Source of the DNA: Acidobacteriota bacterium
Lineage (GTDB): Bacteria; Acidobacteriota; Terriglobia; Acidiferrales; UBA7541
Reading direction: 5' to 3'
DNA: 64,000 bases
NCBI GenBank assembly: GCA_013289835.1
Contig: JABCZG010000019.1
Span: 30,838-94,837 of the forward strand
Part shown: one piece after another, positions 27,451 through 36,122 of the stretch
Layout: the number at the start of each line of letters is the position of its first letter
Numbering within the stretch: position 1 is the stretch's first letter
Translations under genes and position numbers: made by a program
Notes under the pieces: generated by a model
What the model saw: the letters and a program-made list of their open reading frames with translations, nothing else
What the model was told of the DNA's origin: nothing
Databases searched by the model: none

Positions 27451-28632
27451 ATGCGGATCTTCGTTTTGGGGGCCGGCGCGACCGGTTCCCTCCTCGCACA
27501 ATTGCTGGAGCGGCAAGGACATACGGTCTGGTGCGGCGACCGCGACCCGGAGCGCGCGCGGCGCTTCCTGGGCAAGGGGAGCACGATCCCCCTCACGGAA
27601 GTAAATGCGCGTAACATGCGCGGAATTGTGAAGGCCGCCAAGGGCTGCCAGCTCGTCGTCAACGCATCCGCATCCGTCTTCAATGAAATCGTGCTGCGCG
27701 CGGCGCTGCGGCTGAGGTCACATTATCTCGATCTGAGCTCCCACCTGACCCGTCATCCCTTCCGGGCGGAGCAGTTCCGCTACACGAAGAAATTTGAACA
27801 GAAGAATCGCGCGGCGCTGATCAACGCCGGCGTGGCCCCCGGCCTGACAAACCTGCTCGTGAAACGCGCCGCCGAGCTGCTCGATGAGGTCCAAGCGGTG
27901 CACATCCGGCTTTATGAGAGCAGCGAAAGTGACGATCCCATTTCCCAGTGGTCGCCGGAAGTTTCTTTTGATGAAGCAGTGTCACACCCGCAAGTCTATC
28001 GCGATGGGAAATTTCGCCTGGGCAAGCGTTTCTCGGAAATCGAAAAGTTCCGCTTTGTTGACCCCATTGGCCCGGCGCGCGTGGTGCTCGCTGCTCAGGA
28101 CGAAGTCGCCACGCTCCCGCACTTCATTCCGATGAAAGAATTGGACGTAAAAATTGGCGGAAATGAAATCGACCGGCTCCGTCGCTGGCACAAACAGGGA
28201 AAACTTTCGAAGTCGCGCGGGATGGCCCGGCAACGCTTTCCACAAACGTCTTCTCCGCGCATGATCGCCAAGCTGATTCGCCAGGGTATTCTCCAAAACG
28301 CGCGATTCGCAGCCGCCGTGCTGGTGCGCGGAGTGAAACGCGGCAAGAGAGAAGACCAACGCCTGCTGATCCGCAGCGATTGTACGTTTCCAACGCTGTA
28401 CCAGATCCGGCAGCAAGGACGATTTACAACGCCGGTGGCTTATGCGACGGCGCACGTCGCCGCGCTCTTCATTAAGTTTTTCCCGCGGGACCTAGCCGGC
28501 GTGTTCGCGCCAGAAATGCTGCCCGCAGAAATGCGCCGCGCCATCCTCGCCGGAATCCGCAACAACAGCATTCGCATCGCGCACAAGACCACCGCGCTGA
28601 AACACCGCGGCGAAGAAGACGAAGAGTTTTAG
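27451..28632 (+). CDS. Saccharopine-dehydrogenase-like NAD(P)-binding protein
   Basis: A 393-residue protein with an N-terminal Rossmann motif 'MRIFVLGAGATGSLLAQLL', a dinucleotide-binding 'WCGDRDPERARRF', and the family-typical 'NASASVFNEIVLRAALRLRSHYLDLS' and 'INAGVAPGLTNLLVKRAAE'. This places it in the Sacchrp_dh_NADP group, which includes lysine 6-dehydrogenases and carboxynorspermidine synthases. The substrate is not deducible. The 'GVAPGLTNLL' loop is the usual substrate-binding loop of the group. No lysine or polyamine genes are adjacent. It starts divergently from the promoter of the structured RNA. Confidence 0.85.
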   Translation: MRIFVLGAGATGSLLAQLLERQGHTVWCGDRDPERARRFLGKGSTIPLTEVNARNMRGIVKAAKGCQLVVNASASVFNEIVLRAALRLRSHYLDLSSHLTRHPFRAEQFRYTKKFEQKNRAALINAGVAPGLTNLLVKRAAELLDEVQAVHIRLYESSESDDPISQWSPEVSFDEAVSHPQVYRDGKFRLGKRFSEIEKFRFVDPIGPARVVLAAQDEVATLPHFIPMKELDVKIGGNEIDRLRRWHKQGKLSKSRGMARQRFPQTSSPRMIAKLIRQGILQNARFAAAVLVRGVKRGKREDQRLLIRSDCTFPTLYQIRQQGRFTTPVAYATAHVAALFIKFFPRDLAGVFAPEMLPAEMRRAILAGIRNNSIRIAHKTTALKHRGEEDEEF

Positions 28633-28635
28633 CCA

Positions 28636-28673
28636 GGCAGCCCAGCTTCGCAGGAAAACAAAGCGAGGCTGCC
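28636..28673. terminator. Imperfect stem-loop between convergent genes
   Basis: GGCAGCC (28636-28642) and GGCTGCC (28667-28673) can pair, with an additional partly matched inner stem around CTTCGC / GCGAG. It lies just beyond the stop of the saccharopine-dehydrogenase-like gene and before the stop of the convergent DUF1326 gene. There is no T-run, so it is only a possible bidirectional transcript end. Confidence 0.4.
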
Positions 28674-28695
28674 CGAACCCGACTCGTGCCGAGCT

Positions 28696-29439
28696 TCAGT
28701 CCGCTTGCGCGGGCTTTGCATTTCCGGAAAAGTGGACGGTAACCAAGAAGCCGTTCGTGCCGTCGTAGGAGAACTTGTGTCCGTCCCCTTCGAAGGCTTC
28801 GTGCTTGCTCTTCCACATACGGAAGCCGTCATTGGATTGCGCTCCCCAGTATTTCAAGTTGTGTATGACGACTTCGTGGTTGGAATTATCGCCCTTCACG
28901 CGCTCGAGGATGACTTCGCCTTTGCCGTCGTTCATCTTGGCGTGCGCCACGCCTGTTTTGGTGTCCACGTTCCATGAGAAGGCGGCGGTTTGTATCGCCT
29001 TTTTCTGCCAGGGAATCGGATAGAGCTGGCCGAGGATATCCGCAAGCGCGGCCTGCTGATCCTTGTTGACGCTGGGATCGAAGTTCACGACCAACCAGGA
29101 GTCCTTGCCGGTGCTCCAATCGCTGCCGAGGTCGTTGCCAAGCCACACTTTGGCGCCATCGAGCTTGGTGTCCTTGTAGTAGCCTTTGTCCACTTTGAGA
29201 ACGAGGTTGGCGCGGCAAAAATGCTCTTCGGCGTGGTGTTCGCCCATGGCCATGTGTTTGGTGGCGTGATCGTTGAAGTAGCAGGGACAGAACATGTCGC
29301 AGCTGCAGGCCTCGATGTAGCTGGCGGTCATATCGAAATCGGGTTTGGAAGATTTCTCCTCCGCTGCGGAGCTGACATAGATAAGACCAGCGGCGAGCGC
29401 AAGGAGAGGAAATAAAATTAACCGGGAGATTAATCGCAT
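28696..29439 (-). CDS. DUF1326 domain protein, exported
   Basis: A 247-residue protein with a signal peptide (MRLISRLILFPLLALAAGLIYVSSAA) and the DUF1326 hallmark 'YIEACSCDMFCPCYF', with four Cys in a tight cluster, followed by 'HFCRANLVLKVDKGYY'. The Cys cluster suggests metal or disulphide chemistry, but the family function is unknown. The start is fixed by GGAGG a few nt upstream of the ATG at 29439. It is followed on the strand by nothing closer than the convergent saccharopine-dehydrogenase-like gene. Confidence 0.88.
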   Translation of the reverse strand: MRLISRLILFPLLALAAGLIYVSSAAEEKSSKPDFDMTASYIEACSCDMFCPCYFNDHATKHMAMGEHHAEEHFCRANLVLKVDKGYYKDTKLDGAKVWLGNDLGSDWSTGKDSWLVVNFDPSVNKDQQAALADILGQLYPIPWQKKAIQTAAFSWNVDTKTGVAHAKMNDGKGEVILERVKGDNSNHEVVIHNLKYWGAQSNDGFRMWKSKHEAFEGDGHKFSYDGTNGFLVTVHFSGNAKPAQAD

Positions 29440-29539
29440 AGTTCCTCCGAAGAATTGTCGAAGTCGGGGGCCTGACCAGGGATTAGCGGGAGTCTACTCC
29501 CGAGGCCCCGAAGGCGACAACATTAATATTGGCAAACAC

Positions 29540-29740
29540 TCAGCAGCAGCGGTTGGGGCGTGAGTAACGCCGGTCGAGCTGTTCGACGTAGAACTCGGTG
29601 GCGGTGAGCGGAGGAGCTGCACTCTTCTGCACGCCGCGCGAACGAAGATAGCTTTCGTAGGCTGCATCGCCGCACCATTCGCGCAACCCACGCCAGAACC
29701 GGCGCAGGAAACGTGCGGTGATTTTTCTCGCATCGCGCAT
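29540..29740 (-). CDS. YbdD/YjiX-family small protein (Cys form of the 'KCU-star' type)
   Basis: A 66-residue protein starting MRDARKITARFLRRFW, with 'REWCGDAAYESYLRSRG' and 'TATEFYVEQLDRRYSRPNRCC'. It belongs to the small YbdD/YjiX family that accompanies CstA carbon-starvation/peptide transporters. Its ATG overlaps the cstA stop codon by one base (TGATG), so the two are coupled. The protein ends in Cys-Cys. In some bacteria the homologue ends in Cys-selenocysteine (the 'KCU-star' proteins, recalled from family knowledge), so this appears to be the Cys version. Confidence 0.8.
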   Translation of the reverse strand: MRDARKITARFLRRFWRGLREWCGDAAYESYLRSRGVQKSAAPPLTATEFYVEQLDRRYSRPNRCC

Positions 29741-31839
29741 CAATCGTCTCCTTGCGCTTCGCCATGGGCTGCGCCGGAAAAGCCCTCCGCCCATTGCGTT
29801 GCGACATACGGCGATTCGTGGAGAACGGGTTCGCTGCGCCGGCTGAGAATCAAATACCACTGCACCAGCGCTTCCACGAGCAGCACAAGAATCATCAATG
29901 CCAAAACGGCGGTAACGGCGGCATCGAGCCGTTGGTTGAAAATGAGACGCTGCGTCTCCACAATTTTCCCGGCGGGAATCTTCCCAGCGGAAATCCGCGC
30001 AGCCATGGCGTTTGCAGCCGCCAGGAAGCCAAGCCGGGCACTCGGATCGAAAATCTTCTGGTAGCTCGCGGTCATGGTGATGATAACGAGCCACGCCATC
30101 GGCAGCACCGTCACCCAAATCCACTTCAGGTGTCCCATCTTCAGCAAAATGGTCGTCGCTACCACGAGCGCGACTGCCGCGAGCAATTGATTCGAAATAC
30201 CGAACAGTGGCCAAAGCGAGTTGATTCCACCGAGCGGATCAATCACGCCTTGATACAGAAAGTAGCCCCACAGGCCTACAATGACGGCGCTCGAGAGCAA
30301 AATGCCCGGCATCCACCCGCGCCGGCCGAAGGGTTTCCATACGCGGCTGCCGAGTTCCTGCACCATGAAGCGTCCTACGCGCGTGCCGGCATCCAGCACC
30401 GTGAGAATGAACAGCGCTTCGAACATGATCGCGAAGTGGTACCAGATGCTCATCAGTCGCGCGCCACCAATGGTGTTCGAAAAAATCTGCGCCATGCCGA
30501 CGGCCAGTGATGGAGCGCCGCCGGCGCGGTTCCAAAGCGTAATCTCGCCAACGGAATGCGCCAGATCGGTCATCGTTTGAGCTTGCAATGGAAAACCCCA
30601 TCCACTAATCGTCGCAGCCGCCTCATCGGTCGTCGCGCCAACGACGCTCGGGGGACTATTGATGGCGAAATAGACGCCCGGCGTCATAGCACAGGCCGCC
30701 ACCATGGCCATCACGCCGACGAACGATTCGAGCAGCATCGCGCCGTAACCAATCAAACGCGCGTGGCCTTCCCGCAGAATCATCTTCGGCGTCGTCCCGG
30801 AAGAAATCAGCGAATGGAATCCGCTGATCGCGCCGCACGCGATGGTGATGAAACAGAATGGAAATATTTTCCCCGCAAAGACCGGCCCGCTGCCGTCAAT
30901 GAAGCGAGTAAGCGGTGGCATCAACACTTGCGGCCGCACGAACAGGATGCCCGCCGCAAGAGAAAAAATCGCGCCAGCCTTGATGAACGCGCTGAGATAG
31001 TCGCGCGGCGCCAGCAGCAGCCACACCGGCAGTGCGGAAGCCGCGAATCCATACAAAATAATGGCGAACGTAAGCGCAATCCCGCTCAGCGTAAAAACAT
31101 GCGCCCAGGAAGGCGAGTCCGCTACCCACTGCCCCGCAACCACCGCAAACACCACCATGGCCACGCCCATGATGGACGCTTCCAGTACGCGTCCCGGCCG
31201 CACGAAACGGAGATACACGCCCAGGAGGAGCGCGATCGGAATGGTCATCGCCAGCGTAAACGTTGCCCACGGCGAAGATTTGAGCGCATTCACCACCACC
31301 AGCGCCACGACCGCCAGCAGAATTACCATGATGGCCAGCACCGCGAGCTGCGCGATGAAGCCGCCGCGCTCACTCACCTCTTCCCGGGCCATCTGGCCAA
31401 GCGATTTCCCGTCGCGCCGGATCGAGCAGAACAGAATCACAAAATCCTGCACGCATCCCGCCAGCACTGCTCCGGCAATCAGCCAGAGTGTCCCCGGCAA
31501 GTATCCGAACTGCGCGGCGAGCGTCGGGCCGACGAGCGGCCCAGGCCCGGCGATGGCGGCAAAATGATGGCCGAAGAGAACCCATTTGTTGGTGGGAACA
31601 AAATCGCGTCCGTCATCATGCTTTTCCGCTGGGGTTGCGCGCGTGTTGTCCAGCGCCAGCAGCTTCGCCGCGATAAACGCGGAATAAAAACGATAGGCAA
31701 CGAGGTACGTGCAAACCGCAGCTGCGACAAACCAAATCGCATTCAGCCGTTCGCCGCGCGCAAGAGCGATTTTGCCGAATGCGCCGGCCCCGAGGAGCGC
31801 GAGGCTTGTCCACACAACGATTGACGCGAACCGTCTCAT
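29740..31839 (-). CDS. cstA: Carbon starvation protein A (peptide/pyruvate transporter)
   Basis: Polytopic transporter of the CstA family, known for peptide and pyruvate uptake during carbon limitation. From the ATG at 31839 (MRRFASIVVW, preceded by GGGGTGAGCGAG) the protein is 699 residues. The family signatures 'DFVPTNKWVLFGHHFAAIAG', 'GPLVGPTLAAQFGYLPGTLW' and 'LFGISNQLLAAVALVV' are present, with many hydrophobic segments. An earlier in-frame start adds 26 residues without membrane character and is rejected. It is followed directly by the YbdD-type gene (one-base overlap). Confidence 0.95.
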   Translation of the reverse strand: MRRFASIVVWTSLALLGAGAFGKIALARGERLNAIWFVAAAVCTYLVAYRFYSAFIAAKLLALDNTRATPAEKHDDGRDFVPTNKWVLFGHHFAAIAGPGPLVGPTLAAQFGYLPGTLWLIAGAVLAGCVQDFVILFCSIRRDGKSLGQMAREEVSERGGFIAQLAVLAIMVILLAVVALVVVNALKSSPWATFTLAMTIPIALLLGVYLRFVRPGRVLEASIMGVAMVVFAVVAGQWVADSPSWAHVFTLSGIALTFAIILYGFAASALPVWLLLAPRDYLSAFIKAGAIFSLAAGILFVRPQVLMPPLTRFIDGSGPVFAGKIFPFCFITIACGAISGFHSLISSGTTPKMILREGHARLIGYGAMLLESFVGVMAMVAACAMTPGVYFAINSPPSVVGATTDEAAATISGWGFPLQAQTMTDLAHSVGEITLWNRAGGAPSLAVGMAQIFSNTIGGARLMSIWYHFAIMFEALFILTVLDAGTRVGRFMVQELGSRVWKPFGRRGWMPGILLSSAVIVGLWGYFLYQGVIDPLGGINSLWPLFGISNQLLAAVALVVATTILLKMGHLKWIWVTVLPMAWLVIITMTASYQKIFDPSARLGFLAAANAMAARISAGKIPAGKIVETQRLIFNQRLDAAVTAVLALMILVLLVEALVQWYLILSRRSEPVLHESPYVATQWAEGFSGAAHGEAQGDD

Positions 31840-32030
31840 CTCGCTCACCCCGAAGGAAAAAGTTCGAAGCTCCGATAGCAACCGCGAAATCGTATGCGAG
31901 CGGGCGTTAACCGTCAATCGCGGCAGGACCCGCAGCCTCGCCGCCGGAATTGGCGAATCTCTTTGTGCTGCACCGAGACCCCGTTACAATGCTGGCGCAA
32001 TCAAAACAATGAGCATGTCAGGAGCACCGG

Positions 32031-33932
32031 ATGCACTCCACGCCCGCCCGTTTGCTTGTAATCTTCGGTCTCATTGCCGTGCTCCTCGTTCCAACGCCGG
32101 GCGCCGCGCAGCAAAAAAATGAACAAGTGCACCCGAAAACGCTCGAGGAACTGCAGAAAGCGATGAAGGACGTGCTCGACAAAGAGCATGTTCCGGGAGC
32201 GGGAGTTGCGCTCGTCGCGAATGGCGAGCTTCTCTGGTGCGGCGGAATCGGCCAAGCCGACCTGGCCGCGAAACGCAGCGTTACTTGCGAGACGGAATTT
32301 CGCGTTGGCTCCATCAGCAAAACATTTGTCACTCTCGCGCTTCTGAAACTTCAGGAAGATGGAAAAATCAATTTGTACGCCCGCTTGCAGGATGTTGCTC
32401 CCGAAATTCCTTTCCAAAACAAGTGGGAAACCACGCATCCCGTGCGCGTCGTGAATCTTCTGGAGCACACTGCCGGCTTCGACGACATGGAATTCTGCGA
32501 GGTCTACAATCTGCGCGATCGCTACGACTTTCCACTGCTCGATGTTTTCAAACGTTTCAGGGAACCGCAGGTCACGCGCTGGCCGCCCGGAACGCGCATG
32601 TCTTATTCGAATCCTGGAAACGCCGTAGCCGGCTATCTGATCGAAAAAATAACGGGACAACCCTTCGATCGGTATATCCGCGAAACCTTTCTGCGCCCCA
32701 TGGGAATGGAAAAGGCCGATTATCCCTTCACCGACGCGAACAAATCGCTGCTGGCAACCGGCTATGAGGGCGATCCGCCAAAGTCTGCCGGATTTCCTTT
32801 CATCTACTTGCGCCCTGCGGGAGATTTGAAGGCTTCGCCCGGCGAATTGGTGAAGCTGGTGCAATTTCTCCTTCGCCGCGGAAAAGCGGGAGACGCCCAA
32901 TTATTGAAACCCGAATCCATCCTGCGTATGGAAACCCCGGAAACGACGCTGGCCGCAAGAAACGGACTGCGGCTCGGTTACGGCTTGGCGAACTATTCCA
33001 GTGTGGACGGAGGAGTCGTTACGCACGGCCACAACGGCGGCATTGATGGTTTCCTCTCCAGCTATCGCTACATGCCCGAACAAAACTGGGGCTACGTCAT
33101 ACTGCTCAACAGCACGAGTTCCGGCCGCGCGTTGACAGAAACCAACCGCCTGGCAATCGATTTTCTTTCCAAAAATTTTCCAAAGCCGCAGCAAGCCGCC
33201 ATCAATCCCCCAGCGAACGATCTGGAAAAACTCGCGGGCTACTACGCCCCGCGCGCGCCGCGAAATCAAATCTTTGGCTTCCTGGATATCCTGACCGGAG
33301 GCACGCGCATCCGTCTCATCAACGGCAAGCTGATGCGCTCCGGTCTATTCGGCGAAGCCGAACCGTTGCTTTGCGTCGGCAAAAATCTCTTCCGCGGAGA
33401 AAAAGATCCCGAAGGCACAATTATTTTCTTTACCAGCGAATCCGGCGGCATGGCCGTGGCGGGGAATGGAGTCGGTGGAATCCCCTACAGTGAGCGCAGC
33501 GCCTTGGCAATTCCATTCCTTCGCATCGCGGCTCTCGTTGTTTGTCTCTTCCTCATGCTGACCACCCTGCCCTTCGCGCTCATCTGGATGGTCTTGAAAC
33601 TAGCTGGCGCGATGAAGGATGTTCGTCACTTGTCGGTGCGCGTTCTCCCGCTGCTGGCAACCCTGTCACTGTTGCTCGTGCTCCTGTGTTTCACACAATT
33701 AAGCGGCACACACATCGGCACATTCAACCTTTGGACCGCTGGCATTTTCCTCGGAACATTTTTCTTCCCGCTTCTTTCGATTGCCGGCCTCATCCTAGCG
33801 CTTCGTGCGCCGAAGGAAGAAATCTACCGCGGCGTGCGTATTCACTCTCTGCTGGCTTCTTCCGCCTGCTGCGTCATGACCGGTTTTCTGCTCTCGTGGC
33901 ACCTGTTCGCGCTACGCTTCTGGGCGCCCTGA
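32031..33932 (+). CDS. Serine hydrolase (beta-lactamase/penicillin-binding-like) with C-terminal membrane segments
   Basis: 633 residues with a signal peptide (to about residue 26, ending in 'GAAQQ') and a beta-lactamase-like domain: nucleophile Ser94 in 'GSISKTFV' (SxxK), the Tyr motif 'SYSNPGNA' and the 'THGHNGGI' (HxG) motif. After about residue 470 the protein changes: three or more hydrophobic helices ('IPFLRIAALVVCLFLML', 'LLATLSLLLVLLCF', 'FLGTFFFPLLSIAGLIL') anchor it. Such fusions are common in Acidobacteria; the substrate may be a peptide or ester. The ATG at 32031 follows AGGAG. The catalytic residues are seen; the function is inferred. Confidence 0.85.
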   Translation: MHSTPARLLVIFGLIAVLLVPTPGAAQQKNEQVHPKTLEELQKAMKDVLDKEHVPGAGVALVANGELLWCGGIGQADLAAKRSVTCETEFRVGSISKTFVTLALLKLQEDGKINLYARLQDVAPEIPFQNKWETTHPVRVVNLLEHTAGFDDMEFCEVYNLRDRYDFPLLDVFKRFREPQVTRWPPGTRMSYSNPGNAVAGYLIEKITGQPFDRYIRETFLRPMGMEKADYPFTDANKSLLATGYEGDPPKSAGFPFIYLRPAGDLKASPGELVKLVQFLLRRGKAGDAQLLKPESILRMETPETTLAARNGLRLGYGLANYSSVDGGVVTHGHNGGIDGFLSSYRYMPEQNWGYVILLNSTSSGRALTETNRLAIDFLSKNFPKPQQAAINPPANDLEKLAGYYAPRAPRNQIFGFLDILTGGTRIRLINGKLMRSGLFGEAEPLLCVGKNLFRGEKDPEGTIIFFTSESGGMAVAGNGVGGIPYSERSALAIPFLRIAALVVCLFLMLTTLPFALIWMVLKLAGAMKDVRHLSVRVLPLLATLSLLLVLLCFTQLSGTHIGTFNLWTAGIFLGTFFFPLLSIAGLILALRAPKEEIYRGVRIHSLLASSACCVMTGFLLSWHLFALRFWAP

Positions 33933-33947
33933 ATCACGCGGCAGGAG

Positions 33948-35270
33948 CTACGCGCCCCGAGCGATCACGTAATTGCGCGATATCTTGTCCACGGAGATCG
34001 TTCCTGCCTGGCGCATGATGGTCAGCAATTCGCGGCGCAAGATTTCGAGTACCGATTCCACGCCTGCCTGGCCAAACGCGGCCACCCCCCACGCCTGCGG
34101 CCTCCCTATGCCCACCGCTGACGCGCCAAACGCCAACGCTTTGAAAATGTCCGTGCCGCGCCGCACGCCGCCATCCACAATTACGGGAATCCTCCCGGCC
34201 ACGCCTTCGATCACTTCGGGCAGGCTTTCGATCGTCGGACGAAGCGTCTCTTCGGAGCGCCCGCCGTGATTCGATACCACCAGGCCGTCGACGCCGTGTT
34301 CCACCGCAAGTTGCGCATCTTCGCGCGTGACGATGCCCTTGATCAGCAGCTTGACCGTTACGGTATCCCGCAGCCGCTTCACGAAGTCCCAATTCATATT
34401 CGCCGGGTGAGCCGCGGTGACCTTCGAGAGATCGAGGCCATCAAACATCGGCTTCCGCGCTGCGTACTGGGCAAAGCTCCCGGAGCCTCCTCTGCCCCTT
34501 CCGCGGGCATCACCCGTGTAAGCACTCGGATGGCAAGCGGCGCATTCTCTCTTATCCTCGCGTTCCGCGCGGAATAAGGTTTCGCGGTTGCTGCCCTCTT
34601 GCAGATCCACCGTGAGCACAATCGCCGGAGAGCCCGCAGCCTCGGCACGCTTGACGATCGCCCGGCCAACTTCCCAGACGTTGGTTGGATAGAGCTGCTG
34701 CCACACGTGGCCACCCCGCGCAGCAAGCACGTCCTCAATCGACGACGTGGCGACGGTAGACAGCATCATCAGGTGCCCCTTCTTGCCCGCCGCACGTGCA
34801 ACCGCGACTTCGCCTTCGGGATGAAACGCTTTCTGTCCGCTCACGGGAGAGAGCACCAGCGGTGTGTTCCACTTCGTGCCGAACAGGCTCGCCGACATGT
34901 CAATTTTCGCGACATCCACCAGCCGTCGCGCCCGAATCTGAATGCGCGAATAGCCTTCGCGATTGGCCCGCACCGTTCCGTCGCCGTCCACGCCCGTTGC
35001 GAGATAGCCGAAATGCGCCGGCGGCAAGGCTTTGCGCGCAGCGGGCTCGAAATCCATCACTTCCAAGGCCTGTTCCGGCGACGAAATCACCTCGTCGCTT
35101 TGCTGAACGGAGTCGAGCCAGCCAAGAAACCTCTTATCCGTGACTTCGCCCGCCGCCAGAAGATTAGCGAAGGAACCGGCAAGCAAGCCTGGGCCGGCCA
35201 GCAGCGGACTTGCCGACAGCATCTTCAGGAATTTCCTTCGTGTCTTGGTCAGGTCGGTGGCGCGACTCAT
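33948..35270 (-). CDS. FMN-dependent alpha-hydroxy-acid oxidase/dehydrogenase, Tat-exported
   Basis: 440 residues from the ATG at 35270, which follows GGGGAG. The N-terminal 'TRRKFLKMLSASPLLAGPG' is a twin-arginine signal, so it is exported folded with its FMN. The barrel carries family motifs 'LVLSPVSGQKAFHPEGEVAV', 'LLIKGIVTREDA' (catalytic Lys region), 'VSNHGGR' (catalytic His), 'PVIVDGGVRRGTDIFKALA' and 'GIGRPQAWG'. It is related to lactate 2-monooxygenases and glycolate oxidases (the GOX/LldD family). The substrate is not known; the export is unusual because most relatives are cytoplasmic or peripheral. No transporter is adjacent. Confidence 0.87.
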   Translation of the reverse strand: MSRATDLTKTRRKFLKMLSASPLLAGPGLLAGSFANLLAAGEVTDKRFLGWLDSVQQSDEVISSPEQALEVMDFEPAARKALPPAHFGYLATGVDGDGTVRANREGYSRIQIRARRLVDVAKIDMSASLFGTKWNTPLVLSPVSGQKAFHPEGEVAVARAAGKKGHLMMLSTVATSSIEDVLAARGGHVWQQLYPTNVWEVGRAIVKRAEAAGSPAIVLTVDLQEGSNRETLFRAEREDKRECAACHPSAYTGDARGRGRGGSGSFAQYAARKPMFDGLDLSKVTAAHPANMNWDFVKRLRDTVTVKLLIKGIVTREDAQLAVEHGVDGLVVSNHGGRSEETLRPTIESLPEVIEGVAGRIPVIVDGGVRRGTDIFKALAFGASAVGIGRPQAWGVAAFGQAGVESVLEILRRELLTIMRQAGTISVDKISRNYVIARGA

Positions 35271-35284
35271 GCTTTCTCCCCTTC

Positions 35285-35974
35285 TTACTCGGGCAACGAA
35301 GTGAAGCGCAGTAGCGGATAAACATCGCGAAAGATTTTTGCGGCTTCCCGCGGAAACGTGACACGCATTGCGGCCGCGGGAGTCAGCTTCCGCCGGACGA
35401 TCCAGGCCTGTATCTTCTTCCAATCATCGGGAGCCGTTGGCCAGCCGGAGTGTTGCGTCCATTCGCCCTTTTGCATGCTGTACCAGTAGCTTTCGTAACG
35501 GCGGCCGAGCCGCTTTTTTTGTTTTGCAATCCAGCCGGGATTCGCGTTTGCATGTGGCTCCGCGACGAGGGCAAGCGTGGACGCTTTGCGCTTCCCGCCC
35601 GAATAAATGCGGAATCCTGCCGTGACCGTGTTCGCGCTGATTCCGACGTAGAGCTGTCCGGTTTCGCGCTTGTCCGGCGCGGGAACGGAAAATTTCAAGT
35701 ACATATTCGTTTTGTAAAGCGTTTTATCCTTCGCGAACCGAATATCACGGTTAATCCGCGAAAAATTTGCGCCCGTGCGCCCGGTCGTGTCGAATCGCTC
35801 GTCGAGTTTCAACGCCGCCGGAGATAATTCTTCGAGCAAACGCCGGAACGGCTGCACAATCGCCGCCTGGTAGCGGTCGCGATTCGCGTCCATCCACCCC
35901 TTGTGATTGTTCCGGCCCAGTTGTTTGAAAAATTGAAATGTTTCGCGCGTGAATACCGGACTTGCAGGAGCCAT
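35285..35974 (-). CDS. DUF2461 family protein
   Basis: About 229 residues from the ATG at 35974 (MAPASPVFTRETF), with GAGGG five nt upstream. It shows the DUF2461 pattern: 'FTRETFQFFKQLGRNNHKGWMDANRDRYQ', 'NFSRINRDIRFAKDKTLYKTNM', 'GFRIYSGGKRK' and 'LRFTSLPE'. The family is conserved but uncharacterised. Its stop lies 14 bp upstream of the FMN oxidase start, so the two could be cotranscribed. Confidence 0.87.
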   Translation of the reverse strand: MAPASPVFTRETFQFFKQLGRNNHKGWMDANRDRYQAAIVQPFRRLLEELSPAALKLDERFDTTGRTGANFSRINRDIRFAKDKTLYKTNMYLKFSVPAPDKRETGQLYVGISANTVTAGFRIYSGGKRKASTLALVAEPHANANPGWIAKQKKRLGRRYESYWYSMQKGEWTQHSGWPTAPDDWKKIQAWIVRRKLTPAAAMRVTFPREAAKIFRDVYPLLRFTSLPE

Positions 35975-36122
35975 GGGAACCCTCGATCTATCGGCGCAAC
36001 CTGCCTCTTGCCGGCACTCAGCGTACACGATTCCAAACCAGCGTCAATTAGACTATCCTGTCTCGCCGCCGAATGGCGGCCATCTCGGCCCGCGGTACGG
36101 AACGACTTAATTGAGGGTGGCA

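Noticed and set aside
30556..31824. Long plus-strand frame opposite cstA (His/Arg-rich)
   Set aside because: Antisense shadow of a GC-rich membrane-protein gene, with no domain or start signal.
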